Positions 1 through 5,010 of a DNA stretch of 5,010 nt are shown here, piece by piece. This DNA is from an uncultured Synechococcus sp. (GTDB lineage Bacteria; Cyanobacteriota; Cyanobacteriia; PCC-6307; Cyanobiaceae). The stretch lies in NCBI GenBank assembly GCA_913020095.1, contig CAJWAH010000115.1, forward strand, positions 1-5,010. The letters are read 5' to 3'. Below the pieces are notes generated by a model. It was given only the letters and a program-made list of their open reading frames with translations. It did not search any database and was not told the origin of the DNA. The position numbers and the translations under genes are program-made. Each line of letters opens with the position of its first letter. The stretch's first letter is position 1.

Positions 1-17
1 TGGGGAACCACTACTGA
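1..17 (+). CDS. 3' end of an upstream gene, probably a flavodiiron paralogue (flv3-like)
   Basis: Only the last four full codons and the stop are visible: Gly-Asn-His-Tyr then TGA at 15-17. The next gene's protein ends Gly-Ser-Asn-Tyr, and cyanobacterial flavodiiron proteins commonly end in a short Gly/Asn/Tyr tail like this. In picocyanobacteria flv1 and flv3 are usually adjacent, so an flv3-type partner is the natural reading. The stop shares its A with the next ATG (TGATG), which suggests translational coupling. With so little sequence the family assignment is inference; the existence of a reading frame ending here is likely but not certain. Confidence 0.5.
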
Positions 18-22
18 TGGGC
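10..22 (+). repeat. 13-bp direct repeat, copy 1 (upstream stop / flv1 start junction)
   Basis: The sequence ACTACTGATGGGC occurs here and again at 1794-1806. In this copy it contains the TGA stop of the upstream frame and the ATG of flv1. The repeat is exact over 13 bases and includes bases beyond the stop codon. Confidence 0.8.
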
Positions 23-1801
23 GATCAGCGCTCGGTGCTGCAGCTGCCGATCGACGGGGGACTGACCTGCCTGCGCGGCCTCAGCCCGCAGCGCACCCGC
101 TTTGAAGTGGAGTACGCCCTCGAGCGGGGCAGCTGCCACAACAGCTTTCTGTTCAACAGCAGCGATCCGGCCACACCAGCGGTGCTGGTGCATCCGCCTG
201 GAGCCACCTTCACTGAGCCCTTCCTGGCCAGCCTCAACGAACTGCTCACGGCCGAGCAGCCGCTGCAGGTGGTGCAGGGCAACGTCAACCCCGATCGGGT
301 GGCTCTGCTGCACGCCCTGGTGCGCCAACACCCACAGGTGCAGCTGGTGGTCTCCAATGCCGGCGCCAAATTGCTCGATGAGCTCTGGAGCAGGCAAAAG
401 CCCGGCAGTGATGCTCCGCCGCCGCCGCCCCAGCCGCCGCGCACGGTGATCAAACAAGACAGCAACCTGGCGCTGCCTGATGGCCGCGAACTAGAGGTGC
501 TGGCGGTGCCAACACCGCGCTGGCCCGGAGGCCTGGTGGCGTTTTTGCCCGATAACGGCCTGCTGATGAGTGGCCGCTTTTTTGCCGCCCACCTCTGCAG
601 CGACAGCTACGCCGAAACCAACCGCAGCAGCACCGAAGAAGACCGCCGCTACTACTACGACTGCCTGATGGCACCGATGGCCAGCCAGGTGGAAGCGGTG
701 GTGAGCCGTCTGGAGGAGCTGCCGATCCGCAGCATCGCGCCGGGCTATGGGCCCGCCATCGATGACAGCTGGCGCAGCCTGCTGGCGGACTACGGCCGCT
801 GGGGAGAAGCCCAGCAGCGCTCGAAGCTGGAAGTGGCTCTGCTCTATGCCAGCGCCTATGGCAACACCGCCTCGATCGCCGATGCCATTGGCCAGGGCAT
901 TGCCCGCACCGGCGTGCGCGTCAACAGCCTCAACTGCGAGTTCAGCGAGCCAGAAGCACTGCTCAAGGCGATCCAGGGTTGCGATGCGTTGCTGATTGGC
1001 TCACCCACCCTCGGCGGCCATGCGCCCACGCCGATCGTGTCGGCCCTGGGCACGGTGCTGGCTGAAGGCGACCGCAGCAAACCGGTGGGGGTGTTCGGCA
1101 GCTTTGGCTGGAGCGGAGAAGCGCTGGATCTACTGGAAACCAAACTCACCGACGGCGGCTTCAGCCAGGCCTTTGAACCGATCCGGGTGAAGTTCAGCCC
1201 CGATGCCCCCACGCTGAAGCGCTGCGAAGAAACCGGCATGGGCCTGGCCCGCAAGCTGCAGCAACAGCAGAAGCGCCAGCAAAAACGCGCTGGTGGCGGA
1301 CTGAGCGAAAGCCGCAGCGATCCCGGCGTGCTGGCCCTTGGACGCGTGGTGGGGTCTCTCTGCGTGCTGACCGCCAGCAAAGGAGAAGGCGAGCAAGCCC
1401 TCAGCGGCGCCATGGTGGCCAGCTGGGTGAGCCAGGCCAGCTTCACGCCTCCGGGCATCACGGTCGCGGTGGCCCGCGACCGCGCCGTGGAAGCGCTGCT
1501 GCATGTGGGCGACCGCTTTGCCCTCAACGTGCTGGCCGAAGGCCGCGAAACCGGCCCGATGAAGCAATTCCTGCAGCCGTTCAATCCCGGCGACGATCGC
1601 TTTGCCGGTTTGGAGCTCGAACGCAGCCCCGGCGGGCAGCCGCTGTTGCCGGAAGCGCTGGCCTGGCTGGAGGGAACGGTCAAGCAGCGCATGGACGTTG
1701 GTGATCACTGGGTGGTGTACGCCGAAGTCAGTGCTGGCGGGCTATTCGACGAGGAGGGAGTGACGGCGCTACATCACCGCCGCAGCGGCAGCAACTACTG
1801 A
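17..1801 (+). CDS. flv1: Flavodiiron protein Flv1 (A-type/diflavin, substituted diiron site)
   Basis: This 594-residue protein has the three-domain layout of cyanobacterial flavodiiron proteins. A metallo-beta-lactamase-like domain spans about residues 25-262. A flavodoxin domain at 272-412 has the FMN phosphate loop YASAYGNT (277-284), SPTLGG (329-334) and GSFGWSG (361-367). A flavin-reductase-like domain spans 435-594. Family knowledge: Flv1 and Flv3 pass electrons from the photosystem I acceptor side to O2, forming water without releasing reactive oxygen species. The canonical HxExDH iron-ligand motif reads NVNPDR (89-94); the later ligand positions appear to be Arg168, Gly186 and Tyr244. 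Such loss is typical of Flv1/Flv2 and not of Flv3/Flv4, hence the name. The ATG at 17 overlaps the upstream stop, with GGGGA about ten bases before it as a weak ribosome site. The length is close to the family norm. Low-complexity linkers occur at 134-141 and 415-424. Confidence 0.93.
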   Translation: MGDQRSVLQLPIDGGLTCLRGLSPQRTRFEVEYALERGSCHNSFLFNSSDPATPAVLVHPPGATFTEPFLASLNELLTAEQPLQVVQGNVNPDRVALLHALVRQHPQVQLVVSNAGAKLLDELWSRQKPGSDAPPPPPQPPRTVIKQDSNLALPDGRELEVLAVPTPRWPGGLVAFLPDNGLLMSGRFFAAHLCSDSYAETNRSSTEEDRRYYYDCLMAPMASQVEAVVSRLEELPIRSIAPGYGPAIDDSWRSLLADYGRWGEAQQRSKLEVALLYASAYGNTASIADAIGQGIARTGVRVNSLNCEFSEPEALLKAIQGCDALLIGSPTLGGHAPTPIVSALGTVLAEGDRSKPVGVFGSFGWSGEALDLLETKLTDGGFSQAFEPIRVKFSPDAPTLKRCEETGMGLARKLQQQQKRQQKRAGGGLSESRSDPGVLALGRVVGSLCVLTASKGEGEQALSGAMVASWVSQASFTPPGITVAVARDRAVEALLHVGDRFALNVLAEGRETGPMKQFLQPFNPGDDRFAGLELERSPGGQPLLPEALAWLEGTVKQRMDVGDHWVVYAEVSAGGLFDEEGVTALHHRRSGSNY

Positions 1802-1806
1802 TGGGC
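1794..1806 (+). repeat. 13-bp direct repeat, copy 2 (flv1 stop)
   Basis: This is the second exact copy of ACTACTGATGGGC, spanning the last codons and TGA (1799-1801) of flv1 and five bases beyond. The same TGATG arrangement is recreated here, but the ATG at 1801 opens only a roughly 50-codon frame with no recognisable content. Confidence 0.8.
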
Positions 1807-1883
1807 CCATTTGTGCACACCCAAAAAAGTCATGCAGGCCGCCCCAACTGCGGCTCTAATGCAGTCAGGCGGATCGTTCGCAA

Positions 1884-2159
1884 TTGGAGAGCCAAACTCC
1901 CGGGCAGGTGGAGCGTTACCGCGGTTTTGTACTCATCCCAGAAGAGGACCTGAGCTGGCAGGTGCGCCCCGAGCGCAGCCCGATGCACGTGTTGCCGTTT
2001 CGCGCGCCGGCCTGCTCGATCGCCGATGTGAAAGCGCTGGTGGATTGGCGCCTGGCCCGCTTGGGCCGCGACCGCAGGCCCAAGGCGGAGCTGCTGCCTC
2101 AAACCAAAGGCAACGGTTGGCGGCTGGCTGAGGTGCAAGACCAACAAAAAACCGCCTGA
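1884..2159 (+). CDS. Small protein of unknown function, 91 codons, TTG start
   Basis: I do not recognise this protein. It begins with a short polar stretch, then RYRGFVLIPEEDLSWQV (residues 12-28), a hydrophobic-aromatic pattern suggesting a small beta-rich fold. A probable helix, SIADVKALVDWRLARLG, follows at about 45-61, then a charged tail. There is no signal peptide, membrane segment or Cys/His metal motif. Codons end mostly in G or C, like its neighbours, which supports coding. The frame is closed upstream by TAA at 1857 and has no ATG before codon 33. The start is therefore TTG at 1884 or GTG at 1908, just before the YRGF motif; neither has a clear Shine-Dalgarno site. TCTAAT at 1855-1860 resembles a -10 box but lacks a good -35. 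It lies 82 bases after flv1, so it may be co-transcribed. Confidence 0.72.
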   Translation: MESQTPGQVERYRGFVLIPEEDLSWQVRPERSPMHVLPFRAPACSIADVKALVDWRLARLGRDRRPKAELLPQTKGNGWRLAEVQDQQKTA

Positions 2160-2179
2160 GCCAGCAAGCTCAAGCGGTT
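2146..2179 (-). terminator. Rho-independent terminator for the leftward transcript
   Basis: Read on the minus strand, AACCGC (2179-2174) pairs with GCGGTT (2155-2150) and TGAGC with GCTCA (2172-2168 against 2161-2157). One mismatch separates the two helices and the loop is six bases. A run of six T follows on the minus strand (2151-2146). The plus-strand side has no T tract, so it is oriented to end leftward transcription of the small gene at 2220-2444, possibly together with gcvP. It overlaps the last codons and stop of the convergent gene at 1884-2159. Confidence 0.87.
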
Positions 2180-2219
2180 GATCACAAGCTAAAAATTCAG
2201 TCTTCCCAATGCCGCCAGC

Positions 2220-2444
2220 TCAAGCTGCGCGGGGCGGAGGTGTGGGATCAAAGCGCTGCAGGGGCAGCACCAGGGTGTGCCAATTGTCGGGACGCTCGGG
2301 GCGATCGCGGCGGCTACGGCGAACACCGAAGGGAACCCGGACGACATTGGTGCCTGAGACATTGACCGTTTCACCGCGTGCCAACCGGTCTTGGAAGGGA
2401 AGGTTGGGGCCGCTGGTGTGAGAGCCGTGATCGTTGGTGCTCAT
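2220..2444 (-). CDS. Small basic protein of unknown function, 74 codons
   Basis: I do not recognise this protein. It starts with a polar, Gly/Ser/His-containing segment (residues 1-15), then LARGETVNVSGTNVVRVPFG (21-40), which looks like beta strands. An Arg-rich stretch, RRSRRDRPERPDN (42-54), follows, then HTLVLPLQRFDPTPPP (56-71). No membrane segment or signal peptide is visible. Codons end mostly in G or C and the frame agrees with neighbouring gene style, so it is probably translated. The ATG is at 2444 with only a weak GAG-type ribosome site. It follows gcvP on the same strand after 118 bases and is followed by a strong terminator, so it may be the last gene of that unit. The TGA at 2220 may not be the original end: a +1 shift near the CCCC run would continue to TAG at 2191-2189, nine bases before the terminator stem. 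Confidence 0.7.
   Translation of the reverse strand: MSTNDHGSHTSGPNLPFQDRLARGETVNVSGTNVVRVPFGVRRSRRDRPERPDNWHTLVLPLQRFDPTPPPRAA
2301..2308. repeat. HIP1 octamer GCGATCGC
   Basis: This is an exact copy of the palindromic octamer overrepresented in many cyanobacterial genomes. It lies inside the small minus-strand gene, in the codons for its Arg-rich segment. Confidence 0.85.
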
Positions 2445-2515
2445 GGTCTCGCTCAGTAACGGAATCAGGCTTTGTAGGCCCTCGTCCGCAGTTGCAACAG
2501 ATGATGCCGGAAAGG

Positions 2516-2555
2516 CAAGACGTAAATCAAGAGGAAAACCTTAAATTTACTCTTG
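2516..2555 (-). other. Imperfect hairpin downstream of the gcvP stop
   Basis: Read on the plus strand, CAAGA (2516-2520) and GTAAAT (2522-2527) pair with ATTTAC (2545-2550) and TCTTG (2551-2555). That gives eleven base pairs with one bulged base (2521) and a 17-base loop. It begins seven bases after the gcvP stop in the leftward transcript. No T tract follows, so it is not a standard terminator. It could be a 3' stability structure or a processing or attenuation element between gcvP and the small gene. The helix is AT-rich, so its real stability is uncertain. Confidence 0.4.
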
Positions 2556-2562
2556 TCAAGAC

Positions 2563-5010
2563 TTAACCGGCCGCTCCAGCCAGCTCCTCCACTGAGGGGC
2601 AGGTGCAGATCAAATTGCGATCGCCGAAGGCATTGTCGATGCGCGAGACCGCAGGCCAGAGCTTGTTAGTCCGCAGCCCCTGAACCGGATAGGCCGCTTG
2701 TTCGCGGCTGTAGGGCCGCTCCCAAACATCGGCTGTCACCGCCGCCAGGGTGTGGGGAGCCCGGCGCAGGGGATTGTCATCGCGATCACACAGGCCGGCC
2801 TCGATGGCAGCGGCCTCAGCGCGGATCGCCATCATCGCTTCGACAAAGCGATCGAGCTCCAGCAACGACTCACTTTCAGTGGGCTCCACCATCACGGTGC
2901 CGGCCACCGGCCAGGACACGGTGGGGGCATGGAAGCCGTAGTCCATCAAGCGCTTGGCCAGATCATCAACCTCCAAACCAGCGCTGCGCTTGAGCGGGCG
3001 CAGATCAAGGATGCACTCGTGGGCGACACGGCCATTGGCGCCGCGGTAGAGCACCGGGAAATGGGGTTCGAGTCGCTCAGCCAAGTCATTGGCAGCCAGC
3101 AGAGCCACCGCCGTGGCTTGGCGCAGACCGGCGCCACCCATCAAGCGGATGTACATCCAGCTGATCGGCAGGATGCTGGCGCTGCCCCAAGGGGCTGCTG
3201 AAACAGGGCCAATGGCCTGCTCACCGCCGCAGGGCACCAGGGGATGGCCGGGCAGGAAAGGCGCCAAGTGGGCCGCCACAGCAATGGGGCCTACGCCGGG
3301 GCCGCCGCCGCCATGGGGGATGCAGAAGGTCTTGTGCAGGTTGAGGTGGCAGACATCAGCGCCAAAGCGACCGGGCTGGCAAACACCCACCTGAGCATTG
3401 AGGTTGGCGCCATCGAGATAAACCTGGCCGCCGTGGCGATGGATTAGCGCGCAGATGTCGCTGATGCCCTGCTCAAACACCCCATGGGTGGAGGGGTAGG
3501 TGACCATCAAGGCCGCCAACTGATCGGCGTGCTGCTCGGCCTTGGCGGCCAAATCGGCCTGATCGATGTTGCCCGCTTCATCGCATTGCACCGCCACCAC
3601 CTGCATGCCCGCCATCACCGCACTGGCGGGATTGGTGCCATGGGCACTGGTGGGAATCAGGCAGATGTTGCGGTGGCCTTCACCGCGCTGGCGATGCCAA
3701 GCGCGAATCACCAGCAAGCCGGCGTACTCGCCTTGGGAGCCGGCATTGGGCTGCAGCGACACCGCCGCAAAACCGGTGATCGTGGCGAGCCACGCCTCCA
3801 GCTCGTTGATCAGCTGGTCGTAGCCCTGGCGCTGAGCTGCCGGAACAAACGGATGCAGGCGGTTGAACGCAGCCCAGCTCACCGGCTGCAGCTCAGCAGC
3901 GGCATTGAGCTTCATGGTGCAGCTACCCAGCGGGATCATCCCGTGCACCAAGGAGAAGTCCTTGGAAACCAGCCGCTGGATGTAGCGCAGCAGCTCGGTT
4001 TCTGAGCGGTAGAGCTGGAACACTTCCTGGGGCAGCCAACCAGCCGGACGCACAGGCAACTCGCCAACGCTCTTGGCCTGCGGTGTGGCGGCCAGCAGCT
4101 CGCTAATGGCCGGGGCTGTGCGGCTGCAACCAGCGGCAAAACACTCCAGCAGCGCCTGAACTTCAGCCTCATCGCTGCATTCATCGAGGCTGATGCCAGC
4201 GCCATCGGGCAGGGGCAGCAGGTTGAAGCCAGCAGCTTCCAAACGCTCGATCCAGCTACCGGGCTGATCCAGCCGCAGGCGCAGGGTGTCAAAGGCGGGA
4301 GCGGCAGCCAGCTCAAGGCCCAACTGCTGCAGGCCAGCGGCCAGGGCTGCTGTCAGGCGCTGCACGCGGCGGGCGATGGCGGTGAGGCCATCGGGGCCGT
4401 GGTGCACGGCATAAAAACCAGCCATCACAGCCAGCAGCACCTGAGCGGTGCAGATGTTGCTGGTGGCCTTGTCGCGGCGGATGTGCTGCTCGCGGGTTTG
4501 CAGCGCCAAACGCAGGGCCGGCTCACCAGCCGCATCGCGGGACATGCCCACCAGCCGTCCGGGGATTTGACGCTTGTAGGCCTCGGTGGTGGCAAAGAAA
4601 GCGGCATGGGGGCCGCCAAAACCGAGGGGCACACCAAAGCGTTGGGCACTGCCCACCGCGATCTGCACACCCAGCTGCGCCACCGGTGGCATCAGCACCT
4701 GGGCCAGGGGATCAACCGCTGCGATCACCAGCACATCAGCGGCCTTGGCGCGGGCAATCACCTCAGTGGGATCCGGGCAAGCGCCACTGGCGCTGGGCAG
4801 CTGCAGCAGCAGGCCAAAGCTGTCGTCGCCGAACTCCATCTCAGCGGGGTCAGCCACCACCAGCTCAATGCCGAGGGGCTCAGCGCGGGTCTGCAGCACC
4901 GCCAGGGTCTGGGGGAACAGATCGGCCTGCACATGGAAACGGCGGGCCTGCTTGCGGCGGCAGGCGCCGTAGGCCAAGGTCATCGCCTCAGCGGCAGCGG
5001 TGGCCTCATC
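2563..5010 (-). CDS. gcvP: Glycine dehydrogenase (decarboxylating), P-protein, 5' end cut by window
   Basis: P-protein of the glycine cleavage system. It uses pyridoxal phosphate to decarboxylate glycine and passes the aminomethyl group to the lipoyl arm of H-protein (GcvH), in the cytoplasm. In cyanobacteria this also serves photorespiratory glycine. The visible 815 residues include the second part of the N-terminal half and the whole C-terminal half of the long, fused-type enzyme. The roughly 160 missing residues are off the right edge. Key motifs, numbered from the window edge: GSCTMKLNA at 362-370, [10 protein letters not shown] at 455-464, the cofactor-binding [10 protein letters not shown] at 533-542, and [18 protein letters not shown] at 555-572, with Lys560 the expected Schiff-base lysine. 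The end, [17 protein letters not shown], is a typical P-protein tail. The frame runs open through 5010, reading [11 protein letters not shown] as in other GcvP proteins, so the ATG at 4983 is internal. No damage is visible. Confidence 0.97.
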   Translation of the reverse strand, partial: DEATAAAEAMTLAYGACRRKQARRFHVQADLFPQTLAVLQTRAEPLGIELVVADPAEMEFGDDSFGLLLQLPSASGACPDPTEVIARAKAADVLVIAAVDPLAQVLMPPVAQLGVQIAVGSAQRFGVPLGFGGPHAAFFATTEAYKRQIPGRLVGMSRDAAGEPALRLALQTREQHIRRDKATSNICTAQVLLAVMAGFYAVHHGPDGLTAIARRVQRLTAALAAGLQQLGLELAAAPAFDTLRLRLDQPGSWIERLEAAGFNLLPLPDGAGISLDECSDEAEVQALLECFAAGCSRTAPAISELLAATPQAKSVGELPVRPAGWLPQEVFQLYRSETELLRYIQRLVSKDFSLVHGMIPLGSCTMKLNAAAELQPVSWAAFNRLHPFVPAAQRQGYDQLINELEAWLATITGFAAVSLQPNAGSQGEYAGLLVIRAWHRQRGEGHRNICLIPTSAHGTNPASAVMAGMQVVAVQCDEAGNIDQADLAAKAEQHADQLAALMVTYPSTHGVFEQGISDICALIHRHGGQVYLDGANLNAQVGVCQPGRFGADVCHLNLHKTFCIPHGGGGPGVGPIAVAAHLAPFLPGHPLVPCGGEQAIGPVSAAPWGSASILPISWMYIRLMGGAGLRQATAVALLAANDLAERLEPHFPVLYRGANGRVAHECILDLRPLKRSAGLEVDDLAKRLMDYGFHAPTVSWPVAGTVMVEPTESESLLELDRFVEAMMAIRAEAAAIEAGLCDRDDNPLRRAPHTLAAVTADVWERPYSREQAAYPVQGLRTNKLWPAVSRIDNAFGDRNLICTCPSVEELAGAAG
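2617..2624. repeat. HIP1 octamer GCGATCGC
   Basis: This is the second exact copy of the cyanobacterial octamer, inside gcvP near its 3' end, in the codons for the conserved Gly-Asp-Arg-Asn of the C-terminal tail. Confidence 0.85.

Noticed and set aside
11..465. Minus-strand frames opposite the flv1 5' region
   Set aside because: They are shadows of the real gene; the glycine run is only the complement of the proline codons.
856..1708. Long minus-strand open frames (up to 278 codons) opposite flv1
   Set aside because: They lie fully antisense to a clear flavodiiron gene, have Ser/Arg/Ala-rich compositions typical of reading GC-rich DNA in the wrong frame, and show no domain.
1847..1865. Small hairpin ACTGC/GCAGT before the 91-codon gene
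   Set aside because: A five-base stem with a nine-base loop and no T tract is expected often by chance.
1801..1953. Roughly 50-codon frame from the ATG overlapping the flv1 stop
   Set aside because: It copies the TGATG coupling seen at the flv1 start, but the translation is unremarkable and it runs into the better-supported small gene in another frame.
1811..2131. A 106-codon plus-strand frame overlapping the small gene at 1884
   Set aside because: Its downstream part is the Arg/Pro/Ala-rich out-of-frame reading of the better frame, and it has no recognisable motif.
2469..2512. Promoter for the small minus-strand gene (TTGCAA, 15-base spacer, TACAAA)
   Set aside because: Both boxes match only four of six consensus bases and the spacer is short; not strong enough to annotate.
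2698..4005. Plus-strand frames opposite gcvP (up to 173 codons)
   Set aside because: They are antisense to an intact, strongly conserved gene, without domain features; the Gly/His-rich composition is a by-product of the opposite strand.
4981..4983. ATG as the start of gcvP
   Set aside because: The frame stays open to the window edge and the upstream codons match the conserved GcvP sequence, so this Met is internal.
1..5010. CRISPR array, tRNA, rRNA, transposase or prophage genes
   Set aside because: I saw no regularly spaced repeats, no tRNA-like cloverleaf, and no mobile-element protein on either strand.

Overview
The window looks like a GC-rich cyanobacterial chromosome, most likely the unicellular picocyanobacterial group (Synechococcus/Cyanobium type). 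Three things support this. It carries a C-type flavodiiron protein (metallo-beta-lactamase-like, flavodoxin and flavin-reductase domains fused), a class typical of oxygenic phototrophs. A paralogue of that protein appears to end immediately upstream. Two copies of the cyanobacterial octamer GCGATCGC (HIP1) are present. Assignment to genus is inference; no ribosomal or photosystem gene is in view.

Plus strand, left half: the last codons of an upstream gene (1-17) overlap by one base, in a TGATG junction, with flv1 (17-1801), a complete flavodiiron protein whose iron-ligand positions are substituted. After an 82-base gap comes a small gene of unknown function (1884-2159) with a non-ATG start. 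Minus strand, right half: gcvP (2563 to beyond 5010), the glycine decarboxylase P-protein, complete at its C-terminus but cut at its N-terminus by the window edge. A 118-base gap follows, with an imperfect hairpin just after the gcvP stop. Then comes a 74-codon small gene (2220-2444) and a strong Rho-independent terminator (2146-2179) pointing leftward. That terminator overlaps the last codons of the convergent plus-strand small gene. No gene-free stretch exceeds 300 bases.

In functional terms, the left unit belongs to light-dependent oxygen reduction downstream of photosystem I (Flv1 normally acts with Flv3). The right unit belongs to the glycine cleavage system, which in cyanobacteria also handles glycine from photorespiration. 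Both deal with consequences of oxygen and excess light, but they are convergent and separately transcribed, so a functional link is only inferred. I did not find a clearly new biological system. The items most worth a second look are the small minus-strand gene with a possible +1 frameshift, the repeated CAAGA/TCTTG structure after gcvP, and the short repeat at both ends of flv1.
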